Source of the DNA: Anthracocystis setariae
Lineage: Eukaryota > Basidiomycota > Ustilaginomycetes > Ustilaginales > Ustilaginaceae
NCBI GenBank assembly: GCA_928724745.1
Contig: CAKMXJ010000008.1
Coordinates: 124,001 to 188,000 of the forward strand
Length of the DNA: 64,000 nucleotides
Reading direction: 5' to 3'
Part shown: positions 32,182-44,121 of the stretch, one piece after another
Layout of the letters: the number at the start of each line of letters is the position of its first letter
Numbering within the stretch: the stretch's first letter is position 1
Position numbers and translations under genes: made by a program
The notes under the pieces: generated by a model
What the model was told of the DNA's origin: nothing
The model's input: only the letters and a program-made list of their open reading frames with translations
Database searches by the model: none

Positions 32182-35100
32182 TTACCTTTTAACCGCCCCA
32201 ACCAAAACATCCCACCCGACCCCCGGCACCCTCCACTGCAACCAACGCGACAATTGAGTCCACTGCACCTGCGTGACCACATTCCCACCCTTGTTCTGTA
32301 GCTTTGCGACGAGCTCTTGATAATCGACATGATCAACCCTCCTAAACGACCCTACCCGCGTCGGCAGAAGCACAAAGTCAACCGGCGCATACAACGACCG
32401 CATCAACGATCCCACCAACATCGCCACCACCACCACCAACACCAGCGTTGACAACCTCACCTTGAACTCCCAACTGCCAACCCTACCCACCCTCTTCGCA
32501 AACCCAACCAACGTATCGCGCGCTTCCACCACCACTTCGCCCGTCGCTCCTGCTACTGCTGTCGCACCACTCGCATCGGCATTGACTTCCTCCACCACAG
32601 CAGCATCTGTCTCAGACGACGCGCTACCTTTATCACCTCCCTTGACATCGCCCATCTTGGCATGGTGCTTGGCACGGTCGTTGGCGGCCAGCGCCTCCGC
32701 ATTGGTTTTCGCCGACGACGATGGCGCGACGCTACTACCTCGTGCCGTCACCGAAGACACCGATGTGAGCGACGACGCCAATGCCGATCCCGTGCCCAGC
32801 CGAGAGAGAGGATACGAGCCAAACATGCTCATGATCCCCGTCCCCGTCGAAGCTGGCGCCGCCGCCGCCGCCGCCGATGACGACGACGATGGCGTCGCGG
32901 CACGAGACGGAGGTGCTGAACCTGAAACCGACCCGTTCACCGACCCATTCACCGATGCAGTCCCCGACCCCGCCTTGCCCACCTTCTCCGCCAATCCTTC
33001 GCCCAAACTCGTGCCACCACCACCAACTGCCTTGCCCGAACCCGCCGCACCAGTCAAATTGCCCAACTTCGCCCCACTTGCATTCCCCACCCCTCCCACC
33101 ACCGCTGCATCCTCCGACTGCACCAAATCCATCCTCATCGCAAGCGGCGTCCTCAACGCCGGCGGCAGCCGCACATCCTCGCGCGACGTCAACATCGACG
33201 AACCATCTCGCCCCGACTTTCGACCAGCCTTAAGCCTTGGCGGAGCCGTACGTTTGAGTTGCGTCATTGGCTCCACCCCGATCGGCTCCTTCTGAAGCAT
33301 CGCCGAAGTCTGATTGACATGTACGATATCGAGCCTGGCATCGCCGCTGCGCACCACCACTTTGCCCGTCGGCGTCGCGAACGCAGACACCCCCACCGAG
33401 TCCTTAGACCCCGTAGACGGTGCTTCCGCATCCTGCTTCTCCCCCTTGAGCGGAGTCACCACCATGCGCAGAACCGCACCGCGTTCCAGCAACGACGTAT
33501 ACCACGCCGGCGTCTCGGGCGCCTTGGTCCCCGTCAGCGGATCCTCGACCGGATCGAGGAACGACGTCGTCGGCACCGTCACGCGCACCAGATGCTTCCT
33601 CGGCCTTGCGGACGGATCCAGCGTCGCAGCCAGCACCGCGCTTGGCGGCAAATCGTACACATGGATCTGCACCGGCAAATCCCTCGCACTCTCGGCCGCC
33701 ATACTAAGCGACAACAATTGATCCTTCCTTGCAGCCGTCCTACCTTTCTTCGATATAGAACTCCCATTCGGCGTCTGTGGCCTCTGTACCGGATGAATAT
33801 CAGCAGCACCCGATCCAGGAACCCCAACCTCGCTCGAAGCGAACTCGGAAAACACCTCGACATCGTATCCCTTGTGATAATGCCGCAGCTCGATCTCGAC
33901 CTCCATCACAACCAAGTCGGTGGCGTTGCGCGAGTCCGTGTGGATCAAGCTTGGACGGCGCCTCACCGTAGATGCGGTACTCGTGGCTGACGTGCTCGCG
34001 ATCGAATGCATACTTGTGGCTCGTGACAAGCTCGAGTCTTGCTCGCCGCTCGAGTTGACCGGCGGTGCGACCGACGCCAGCATGGGCGTACCCGGCGCAG
34101 CATTGATCGCCTGTACAAGCTTTTCGGCCACTCCCTTGGTCAGCGAAGCGTCCGAGCTTCGTGCCATTCGGCCCTTTCCGTTGCTCACGATCGAGGCTGC
34201 GGGTAACAGGCCGGACGCTTGATCGACGGCCGACTGCGCTGCGGCGCGATGCAACGTCTTAGCTACGTACGTTCGCGTCGTTGGGTCGAAGCTCGTCGAT
34301 AGCAACAGATTCTTGCGCTCAGGATGGTTCATGGACCACACCAGACCCTGATCCTCGTCCCTACCATCGCCTAGTACCTGCAAACACGGCGGAGGAGTCT
34401 TGACTGATGGAATCGAGCCTCTCGCCTTGAGGTAATCCTCGACAAGAAGCACCGAGCGCGGCAAGTTGGCATTCCACATGGTGTTGACCGCGACAGGCAA
34501 GCTGCCTGCATAATCGATAGCGACCACATGCGTGCACCGCGTCGATGGAATTTGGAAGCTCGTCGAGCTGTACGGATCCAACGTTTCCAAGATCCATCCG
34601 TCGATCAACACTTTGCCCAGAGGTAATCCTGCCGGATTGATCCGGTCCATCGCAAATCGAGACTTCTGCTGAGGGAAAGAGGCGGATGCATGGAAATACA
34701 CGGCGGGTCCAGACCATGAAGATGCCGAGCTTGACATGGGAGCTTCACCGGGACTTGTGGCGCCCAGACTTGAAGGCGGCAGCCCGCGCGCGGTCAGGCT
34801 CGCCAGATGAAACGCACGACCGCGGAAAGGGAAGCTGGCCTTGGTCGTGATAAACGAAGTGAAACATCCATCGCCATAACTCTCCAGCAAAGTAGTCGAG
34901 TCGACTTTGTCGTCCCACTGCTTTCGACTGCGCGGGTTGGACACTACATCGAGCAGATCCTCAGCAGAAAGACCCTGCACCACCTTGTCGCCTCGCTGCA
35001 CAAGCACAGTGCTCGAGATGGACTCCATGAGCTTCCGTCGAACATAGAGGCCATTGCGCTCGGTCACGAGAGCCCAGCCTGCGGGCGTTCCTGCAGGATC

Positions 35101-37868
35101 TGGAGAGCGCTCAGCATGAATTCGGCGGAGGAGGAAGAGCACGTCCAGAGCGCACGTCATCGGTTGACGTGGCGTCTCATCCGAGAACGGCACGGTTGCG
35201 ATCGGAGTCGTTGCCGTGTCGCTCGGTTCTTGCTTGTCACCGTCACGGCTCTTGACTGAATGCGAATTCGCCGTTGAAGTGCCACCTTTGCTCTCAGAAT
35301 TGTCGATGGCTCCGCCTGAGCCAACTTTAGGCGACTGAGTCTGTTGAGACGCTTGTTTTTCCTTCGAGCTCTCGTTGTTGGCTGCCACAGAACCAGGCTC
35401 GGTATTGGCAGTCTTGGCAGTGGCCACAACTTCTTCGTTCGGTTTTCGAGAAGGATTGATGAGGTCGAGTGGCACACGCTGCGGTTTAGAGCGCTTCTGT
35501 CGGCTGAGCTGCTGCACCTGCTCGTCGTTGAGCTCATCGACGTCCACCTTGATGCTGGCACCGTTGACGTGCACGGACCCCTTCTCGCGCGAAGTGCCAC
35601 GGCGAATCGTGATACGAGCCGCATCGTCTTCCAGAGAGGCTGCGGCATGCTCAATTGTGAGCCAAAGACCGCCGCCTCCCTGGGACAGCTTGTGACGACG
35701 CAGGCACGAGATGGAGATAGGCGGTGGATCGACGACCAGATCCAGCGAAGTGGCCCAGGTCTCAACGTCGCAACGGATTTCGCATTCGACGTTTGGTGCA
35801 TCCCTGAGCTCCTCACCCACAGGTACGTCGCATGCGTATTCGAGTCGAAACATTGCCTTTTCGTGATCGTAACGAGACACCTTGGTCTTGGCCCCCAGCA
35901 ATCGCGTGAGCACGGGAGGGCCTCCATACTTGATCGCATACTCGCCGACACCGGCAACGGCACTTACCATCGCGGCCGGCGTTGCTGATTTGCTCGTCCA
36001 GCCTTTAGGATCCGACTGTTCGAGCATGGTGACGTGCACTGTCGTAGGCGACAGCGCCTCGACCGACCAGCCGCGCAGATCAATCTGAGTGCGAATTGTA
36101 CCTGACTCTATAGCGGGGATCGCTGGAAATTGGGCACGGTCGTCGGTGGAAAAGGAAAAGATGTGGACAGATGCGGGCGCCTTGTAGGCAGTTTGAACGA
36201 CAACTGTGTCACGAGCGCTGACCGGCCAGCTAGGCTTGGTCTTCATCTGCCACAATGAACTGAGCTCGTTGATATCTGTGAGCAGGGTCGCATCGTCGAG
36301 CGTCTTGTCCCAATAGGCACGTGCGCCGGGGTTGCCGATGGTAGAGAAGAGATCCCATACACTGACGCCCACAAAGGTAGCTTCAGCGCGATAGACGACA
36401 AGTGTAGGATCAATGGAATCGAGCTGCGTGACCGTGACTCCCTTCATGTCGCTGATGGGCTTCCATTTGGCTTCTGGCTCCTGGAGAAGGCTGGTGAAGT
36501 AGATGTAGTTGCGGCGTATTTGCGAGTTGATCTGATGAGCAAAACCTAGATTGGGTGTCCCAGAACGCGGGATGGCGGCATCTCCTCCATTTGCACTAGC
36601 GATGGATGCAGCGCTGCCTGTGGATGTTGTGGCAACACTGATGCCAGAGATGCTGGCAGTGTCTTCGAGTAAGGGCTGTGCGAGCGATGCAGGTGTACGT
36701 GGCTCGACCTGTGCGACTTCCAATGTGGCATCGTTGAAACGGAGACCGCTGCTGGCCACCACTCTCTGTATTCTGACCTTGCTCCGAACCATGTCTTCTG
36801 CACTCTCGAGCTGCTTGTGACGCAGGGTCAGGATGGTTTGATGCGAGCCTGCCGACTTCTCGGCAGTAGCACGCCACAACTCGGGTCTTTCGGCAGCGTC
36901 GGACGGATTGGAGCTGGATGAAGACGATGGCTGTCCCCTCACTTCGGTCTTAACATCCCAGCCCTCCATGGCCGGAAGAGAGAATTCGACAGATGCCTCA
37001 AGTTTCCTACGTGAGCGCAGCAGATGTACTGTGTCGAGGTCCTTCTTTGCATGGTCCTCGGCTTGGCGGGTTGCTGCATCTTCAACGATGATGGCATATT
37101 CGATGGCTAGCGTATCTCTGGTGGGATCAAAACTGCTCGAAAGCAAATCTATGCAGCTACCGTAGTTTTTGAGAAGAGGAATCTTGTCGCTGCTGTCTTG
37201 TACATGCGACAGAAGTCCCTTGATGAGTTCAGGCAGATGCGTTCCCAATCCACCAGCAGGCATACCCATCCAGGCGCCCTTGAGGTCCCATGACCAGAAG
37301 AAGGTCACCTTGATGCGTGGAAGGGATCGGTGGGTCGCCGAAGATGCGGTGGATGACTTTGTCGACGATGACCCTGCGGCTTCGGGCGGAAGAATTTGGA
37401 CACACCAAGCCATCAAGTGCACATGAGACCTCACGCATGGTGGAGCTGGTCGAAGATAGGAAGGCGCATCCGCAGAACGCGGTAAGGAGGTCGAGATGTC
37501 GATCAGGGTAGCGTCGTCTGCCAAGACTCTGTTGATCACGATGGCATCGCGAGGGCTTGCTGGCCATCCGAGACGGTAATTGATCTTGTTGATGCGAGTG
37601 ATGGGATCAAGCTGCTCGACCAATTCTGCCGATTGCACTAGCCTATCCCAAGACGGACGAGTCTCGGACGTCTGAAGCACGGAGCGAAAGGCGGTCAGAT
37701 CGGCGTTACCTTCGTAAGTGACCTCTGACACAGCTCTGTAGATGTCAGGACCCTTGGCGCTTCTGCGATGGACAGCAACGTGGTCAGGTCGGAAGCGACC
37801 AAGACGAAGAGGCTGAAAGGGTGAGGATGAGGATTTGAAGGAGTTCGATGTTGCTGTTGTTGTTGTTG

Positions 37869-37917
<49 letters not shown>

Positions 37918-38259
37918 GTTCGTTGCTGCTGCTCCACTGGGTGAAGCGTTGTCTGAATCTGCAGGTGAAGCAACATCCTCGATCGACTCGACATGCCGTA
38001 ACGACGAGGATTCTCGCGCTTTGGTTCTGGACAGACTGCCCTTGGCCGTCGAGGACGATGCGGAAATCTGCGAAGCTGTGCTTGCGAAAGCGGAAGGTGA
38101 CGAGATGTGAGGTGTAGTCGGATTGCTGCCGACGAGGCTCACAGGCTTCCAAGCCTTGGAGCTCGACTCGGCAACGAGGGTGCGAAAGTGGTCGAGCGCA
38201 TCGTCTAGAGCGCTGAGCCACTGCGTTTTGGATTTCTGGAGGGAGGAAGCCTCGTCCAT
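32182..38259 (-). CDS. 2025-residue multi-START-domain membrane protein
   Basis: One uninterrupted frame. The ATG at 38259 (TTCACCATGGAC) is preferred because the ORF upstream of it has no ATG. Three START/Bet v1-like units are visible: about 170-400 (YRAVSEVTYEGNADLTAFRS, WPASPRDAIVINRV), 595-780 (WKPISDMKGVTVTQLDSID, YWDKTLDDATLL, WPVSARDTVVVQT) and 1050-1275 (GWALVTERNGLYVRRKLMES, RKQWDDKVDSTTLLESYGDG, PFRGRAFHLASL). The (W/F)P...RD(A/T) and W(D)xxxxxAxL motifs repeat in each unit. Poly-Ala/Thr, Ser-rich and Gly/Ser-rich linkers separate them. A single helix lies near residues 1938-1956 (LVLVVVVAMLVGSL) with about 70 residues after it, so the protein is probably anchored by its C-terminal end. 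Lipid binding or transfer at membranes is inferred from the fold. I cannot name an orthologue. Confidence 0.85.
37848..37918 (-). repeat. Trinucleotide repeat coding Ala/Thr tracts in the START protein
   Basis: (TTG)n and (CTG)n on the plus strand, about 70 bp, read on the minus strand as a poly-alanine run followed by a poly-threonine run (residues about 115-136). Confidence 0.85.
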
Positions 38260-39686
38260 GGTGAAGTGTGACAGACGCCCATGCGGCAAGGGGTGTCGCC
38301 TGTACCGTCTCGATGAGTGAGCTGAGCAAAGCCTTGGATCGGATCAGCCGAGGACAAACTGAGCTGGCTGGTTGAGTGTGGTGATAGCGAGCCCGGCCTA
38401 TCGTCGACACTGCATGGCTCGTGGGATTGCGTGAGGATAGTAGGCTGGTGTTCAATTGCAAGCTGCTATGGGTCAGCAATGATCCGACTTGCTTCACGTT
38501 CCGAATGGCCAAGGGAAAAGGATTGGTGTTGCTTCCAGTATGATGACCTTGAAAAGCCGAGGACGACTGGCGGTCGAAGCTGAGAGTCGAAGAGCTCAAC
38601 GACGACTCGTGCAGGGCTGAGCACGACGTAATGATGTGGATGTAGAGATCAAAGCAGCTTCAACACCACCACTTCAAGATGGACTCGCCTGCGCGTTGGG
38701 GTAACTGTAAGTGGAGCGAGCAAGTTTGTAGCCAAGTATGCACGGCTCAACGGCAACATGTCTCTCATGCACGCTCCCTTTCCATTTGGGTCGCCTGCAG
38801 TTGCTTGCCAAACCAAAATCGCGTGTTGGTCTTGCGAAAAAAAAAAAATCAAACAAGCAAAGCGTGCCTGTAATCCTATACAACAAAGCATTCCGGACTC
38901 AAAGCAGACGTCAGCGTCCCGCCTCAGGCACAACCCAAGACTGAATGCGGATCGAAACCCAAAGTGAGCCCCAGCCCGCAAAATTTCGCAGGCCAATCTC
39001 AACCTCCACCTTGGTCGAGTTTGCAGGTCGGTTTCTATTGCGGCCTAACACTACACTTTTTTCTTTTTGTTTGCAATCACCTCTCGCCTGAAACGGTCGA
39101 TCGATCGTAGCTGGAGACGGCTCGATCATGACATGGAATGCGAGGACTTGACAGACTCAATGCAACCGACGTCCATTTGAATCGTGAAATGTTCTTTGCT
39201 ATTGGTGAGTATGTACAAGCGGTGAGAAGCGTCGGAGAAAGAGCGTGGAGGAGAGGCGCTGGTAAGCGTGGAGAAAAGCGAAGCCGAGTCTTGTTTTACA
39301 TGGATAGCGACCAAGGCCAGAGAGCCCAACGAATGACAAGCTGTCAAAAGAAAAGAGCTTGACGATGTGTTGAGACAATTGATGAAAGTCTGGCAAAAGA
39401 AAGGCTCGATTAGGATCTCGGACAAGTCCTGGAACGGGCCCGGTGACCACCGGGCTAGTCTGGACGCCTGCTGTCCGGCTACAGTCCAAGCCAAGCAAAA
39501 TAAGGCGAAGATAGAAGGATCCGTCCAAGAGGCTCTTCATGGAGATGCAAAATGCTACGAAACCGAATTGGGAGATTTGACCGTTACAGTTGAGAAAACC
39601 CTCGTCTGGGTATGGAGGCCGGCTTTGGAGGCGTGTACGAGGAGGGTAAAACCCGGACGATGAACTAGGTGAAGACAAGAACATGC
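38260..39686. other. Intergenic region between the START protein and the DUF3405 gene
   Basis: About 1.4 kb. Open frames are short and not convincing. It contains the START gene promoter and the 3' flank of the DUF3405 gene. I see no RNA gene. Confidence 0.45.
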
Positions 39687-41894
39687 TTAGTTGATGCGCT
39701 TGATGGGGTGCAAGAGCATGGGTGCACGACACACATTCTCCTTCTCCTTCCAACCCACGTAGACCTCCTTGCTGTGCTTGCCGTCGTAGTAGAAGGAGCT
39801 GTCTCGCATCACCTTCTCGTTCATCTTTTTGTAGAAGTCGGGTCGGTTGATTCGGTTGTGCAGCACCTCGGGTTCCCACACGTGGCGGAAGTACACCGGA
39901 TGTGGCACAAAGACGCCCTTGAACGGTAGCGGCAGGTTGTGAGTGAAACCAGCTTCGGGATAGAACGAGTGGTCGTGCGACATGGGCAATTGCGAGTGCA
40001 ATACCAATGTGGTCGGCCATGCTTCGCAGTGGAGCGACTTCTTGGCCTCGGCATTGACCACGTTCATGGCTTCGAGCAGCGCTCGGCTCATACGCATGTT
40101 GGTGCCGATCGAAGCACGACGATCCGTATCCTGTCCCGGTGGGTAATTCTGCACGTCGTACTCCCAGTACCAGCCCGAGCCTCTTGGATCAAAGATGGGT
40201 CCAAGAGTGATCAAATCGGCCTCGTTGCCACGTCCAACCGTGAGAGTGGTGTTGTCGCGCCAATTGTCCTCGGAAGCTGTCACGTTGCGGACCAGCCAGG
40301 TGTCGTACTTGTCCATGCCAGAGTGGAGAGGCTCGTTTCGCGAGTACTCCTCGATTCCCTCGAAGAAGTCGAGGTAGTTACCGATGTAGCGCACGTCCAT
40401 CTCCCAGTTGTACATGAAGTCGTACTCCTGGTGGTCTAGGTAGAACTTCTGCAAGGCCATCAGACACGATCGGTACGAAGTCTGGGCAAACATGTTGTTC
40501 AGGAACTTTCCGGGGAGACCTGGGTAGAGCGCGCACATCTCATCCTCGGTCCAGAGCTCGACGAGACCCCAGAACTCGCGTGGCACACTGGATCGGAGCA
40601 CGTTGAGTCGGTCCCACTCGGAGGTGAAGACGGCTAGGTGGCGCGACTTGACCTCGACAAGGATGCGGACATCGTAGGGGGTGTTGGGGTTGTTGAGCGA
40701 AAGCTCGCTGATGAGAGCACGCATGTTGAGGATGTCGTCCTCGCGCCAGGCGTAGCCTTCGTACGAACGCATCACGATGGCCGTGCGCTTGGTCTCGCGG
40801 GTGGTGAAGACGCGCGGACGACTGCCGATGTTGTGAGGCTCTTCGGCGTTGGTGGGCAGGTTGTGTGCGTCAAAGTGATCAACGCCGCCAGCCATACCAC
40901 GGTCGTGGAGGCGCTTCTGGAAGCAGTTGTCCATGAGAGCACGCCAATCAGGATAGCTGACGGGGCCGAGCTCTTCGCTGAGCACGTTGGCGCGCCAGAG
41001 ACGGTCGCGGAGGTGGCCCTCCCATTCGCCTTCGCTCATCCCTTTGGGCTTGCGTGGGCCGTAAAGTGGGTCGATCTTTTCGGTGGCGTTCGCGCCGGCA
41101 TTGGTGTCATCGAGCTTGGAAGATTTGGGCTTTTTCTTGAGCGGCTTGACGTTATCCGGGTCATCGTCGTAGTCCTCGGCCTTGGCGAAGTACTTTTCGA
41201 GCTCGGATTCGTTCTTTCGGTAAATGATGCCGAGAGCCTCGTCCGAGTACATCTCGTACCTGGATCGGTAGGTCATGCATTTGCCAAAGTCCATGCCGGA
41301 GGCTTCGTAGCTGCCGACCAGAGGGACGGGGTGGGTATCGGGCGTGTCATAAACTTCAAGCGGAGCTCGAGGGATGGGAACACCCCGGGGTCCAGGACAA
41401 GCGCTGAACTTGGGAGGTGTGATAGGACGCGAGGATGGTGGATGGAAGGGGCTCGACGGGCTTGGCGCCGAATCGAGCGACGAGGGCACAAGCGGGTATG
41501 GGTCGACACGGTAGTACGTCATCTCGCGCCACTCTGTCGACATGGCACCAAACAGGCCGAAAGCGGCGAGCGTACCGACAAGAGCGATAAAGATGAGCGT
41601 CTTCCACTTGAGCAAGAAGAAGCCGAGAATCTTCTGAACCAAAGGCGGGATGCGAACGATGTAGAATCCGCCAAACTTGCCCAAGTTGAGCACAAAGGTG
41701 CCCGGAACGTTGCCGGGCGAAGGGACGCTGCCGCCGTGTGGAGGCGATCCGGGACGACTGGGCGTGCGCGAATCAGTGGGAGAATGGGGAAGGTGGTGGA
41801 AGCCATACGGCGGTGGGGGGTTGCCGCCGCCAGAGGAAGATGAGGAAGGCGACATGGATGGCGAGAGGAAACTGGACTTCTCGGACGCGGTCAT
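39687..41894 (-). CDS. DUF3405-family type II membrane protein (glycosyltransferase-like)
   Basis: 735 residues, one exon. A Ser/Pro-rich cytosolic N-terminus precedes one signal-anchor helix (about 98-117, KTLIFIALVGTLAAFGLFGA), giving a type II topology typical of Golgi enzymes. The luminal part contains KRTAIVMRSYEGYAWREDD, YDVRILVEVKS, FAQTSYRSCLMALQKFYL and YDFMYNWEMDVRYIGNY. The order and a DxD-like WEMDVRY site match fungal DUF3405 proteins, thought to be glycosyltransferase-like, with unknown substrate. The ATG at 41894 (CCACCATGACC) was chosen; the 19 codons before it have no ATG. A charged insert (KPLKKKPKSSKLDD, about 255-268) looks disordered. Confidence 0.82.
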   Translation of the reverse strand: MTASEKSSFLSPSMSPSSSSSGGGNPPPPYGFHHLPHSPTDSRTPSRPGSPPHGGSVPSPGNVPGTFVLNLGKFGGFYIVRIPPLVQKILGFFLLKWKTLIFIALVGTLAAFGLFGAMSTEWREMTYYRVDPYPLVPSSLDSAPSPSSPFHPPSSRPITPPKFSACPGPRGVPIPRAPLEVYDTPDTHPVPLVGSYEASGMDFGKCMTYRSRYEMYSDEALGIIYRKNESELEKYFAKAEDYDDDPDNVKPLKKKPKSSKLDDTNAGANATEKIDPLYGPRKPKGMSEGEWEGHLRDRLWRANVLSEELGPVSYPDWRALMDNCFQKRLHDRGMAGGVDHFDAHNLPTNAEEPHNIGSRPRVFTTRETKRTAIVMRSYEGYAWREDDILNMRALISELSLNNPNTPYDVRILVEVKSRHLAVFTSEWDRLNVLRSSVPREFWGLVELWTEDEMCALYPGLPGKFLNNMFAQTSYRSCLMALQKFYLDHQEYDFMYNWEMDVRYIGNYLDFFEGIEEYSRNEPLHSGMDKYDTWLVRNVTASEDNWRDNTTLTVGRGNEADLITLGPIFDPRGSGWYWEYDVQNYPPGQDTDRRASIGTNMRMSRALLEAMNVVNAEAKKSLHCEAWPTTLVLHSQLPMSHDHSFYPEAGFTHNLPLPFKGVFVPHPVYFRHVWEPEVLHNRINRPDFYKKMNEKVMRDSSFYYDGKHSKEVYVGWKEKENVCRAPMLLHPIKRIN

Positions 41895-41897
41895 GGT

Positions 41898-41925
41898 GGA
41901 TCTGGGATCTGGGATCTGGGATCTG
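41898..41925 (-). repeat. Four 7-bp tandem repeats in the DUF3405 gene leader
   Basis: GGATCTG occurs four times in tandem on the plus strand (CAGATCC on the coding strand), ending 3 bp before the start codon. Confidence 0.9.
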
Positions 41926-43910
41926 GGACGTGGTAGGAGGACGCAAGGCAAGCCAGAGCCAAAGACAAGACAGGTGACTGTACAAGCGTCAGGGGAAAAA
42001 AAGGCGGATCCAATTCGTTCGTAACTTGAGAAGAGGGTGCAGCTACAGTCGCAAGATTAAAAGCAAGCTGCAGGCAACCGAAGCTGAAGCTAGCGGCGGT
42101 TCACACGAGGCGGAGCTTGTGTGTGCAAATTCAAGCCAACTTTCGGCGTGATTCCGATGATCGTGCGGTGTCGTCTCTGCGCGACCAGAAAGAGCCTACG
42201 TGATCGTGAAACGGGAGCGGTCGTCGAGCTGAGCAGCGGCCAGCTGACGATGGCTTGGATTCGAGCAGACACTTGATGGGGCCGGAACGCCTCGAAAACA
42301 GACTAGGAGCTCGTGTCGCAAGTGCAAGGGCGCGAGAAGGATCCTGAACCTTGAATGAAACACACCGCCCGACCTGATGTTGGCAGCCACGAACAAGATT
42401 GGCGGGATACAAGGAGGACGAGATGGCGGGATGGTGGTTGTAATGTCGATGCAGAGCGGTCGTCTACGTTGCTACAGGTAGGCAGGCAGGTAGGCGAGCA
42501 GGCAGATTGGTGGGTCGGAGGCAACGCCGATGATAGGGTCGCGGGCTGGAAAGAGGTAGACAGAAGCAGACAGAGACGGACAGACAGACAGAGGCAGGGA
42601 GGAAAGAGAGAGGGAGAGAGAGGCACAGAGCGAGAGTTGGCTGGCGGGCGGAAGGGCGGAAGGGAGGGAGGGCTGGCTAGCTGGCTGGCTGGCAGGCAAA
42701 GCACAGCGGGAGACCGAACGACAGGTAGGATCTGCAGGTCAGGCCAGAAAATCCGGCCCACGACGACGCGAAGATGAAAAAAAAAAAGAAAAAGATCTTG
42801 CTTGCTTGCTTGTGTGGACAGCGAGCGGCAAGGCGGAAAGGCAGATGCACAGCTGAGGAGAGGAGGAGGAGGCGAGCCTACCAAACGAGGGTTCCGACAG
42901 AGGAGCGGGAAAAGATGGTTTTTGCGAGTGCAGGCGGCCCAAGGCAACTAAGCTTCAAAATAATCAATTATTTTGTTGACGCAAATCAAAGTGCTAGACC
43001 ACTTTGCCGTGATGGAAGTGAGTGTTGCGCGTCTGGATGTGCGTGTTTCGGCGGTGTGCTGAGGTTTGGCTGCTGTACTGGAACTGCACTGCACTGCACT
43101 GCACCGAACTGTCTTTCAGTGGCGCGTTTGGCTCTAGTCGCGCCAAACTGAGGTTTACTGAGACACACAGCAAAGTGCAACCCTAAATCACCGCCTGTAA
43201 TGGAAAAGGCAAGCAGGTCCGGGTCAGCTTTAGAGGCAAGTGAGAGGAAGGGATAAATCGAAGGAGGGGAGAAAAAAAATAATAAGGCCGACAAGTTCCC
43301 CGAAGGTGAGGCTGAACACAGCACAAAGTCACTGCTGGCTGGCAACTCGATAAAATGTTGGCTCGGCTCGGGGCTGCACTGTCCATGCATCTTAAGGCGC
43401 GCCAATTGAAAATCATCGAAAATCAGAGAATCCGAACCTTTCAAAAAAAAAAAAAAAAAAAAAAACAAGTTGCTTCGTTTGTTCTGAAATACAGTCTTGC
43501 CCGAGGACAAATGCAAAGAACAAAGTGGTGCAGTGCATCGAACTGCACGCCAGCCCGAGCCAACAAACTTATACGCCTTCGCATCGTTCTGCGCCGAGCT
43601 CGCCTTTCTATCTCATGTACAAAACAGAACAGAACAGAACAGAACAGCACAGCATAGTACCCAAGACAGTACGGTAGAGTAACAGTGCAGTAGAGTGATA
43701 CAACAACTGCTACTCTGGGACTTCCAACTTTGAGATTCGCTCTATCCAGCCGAACATGTCAAGAAGTCCAACACCGATCAAGCAAGGAGCAAGTCAACGA
43801 ACGGAGCACAGTAAGCCTGGTTGGCAAGACACAGCACTGGAACTCGCTTTCTATCCCCGAGTGTCGGTACAGTAGACCGTTGACAATGCAGGACATGTGC
43901 AGCACGCCAA

Positions 43911-44121
43911 GTACTGTACTGTACTGTACTGTACTGTACTGTACTGTACTGTACATTTGTACTGCATCACCATCCTGCTTGGGGTTCTTGCAGTCTATCG
44001 TAATTCTACTGTACAGTACTATACGGTGCCTGCACACCGCCCAACGCGCGCTTCAACCCGTAGGAGACAATTGTACCGTACAGTACAGTACAGTACAGTA
44101 CAGTAGAGTAGAGTAGAGTAC
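43911..44121. repeat. Inverted pair of pentanucleotide arrays
   Basis: (GTACT) copies at 43911-43954 and their complement, (CAGTA) copies grading into (GAGTA) copies, at 44078-44121. The two 44-bp arms are separated by about 123 bp and could fold into a long stem. Confidence 0.9.

Noticed and set aside
43911..44121. Repeat arrays considered as CRISPR-like
   Set aside because: The units are 5 bp with no spacers, in a eukaryotic nuclear context.
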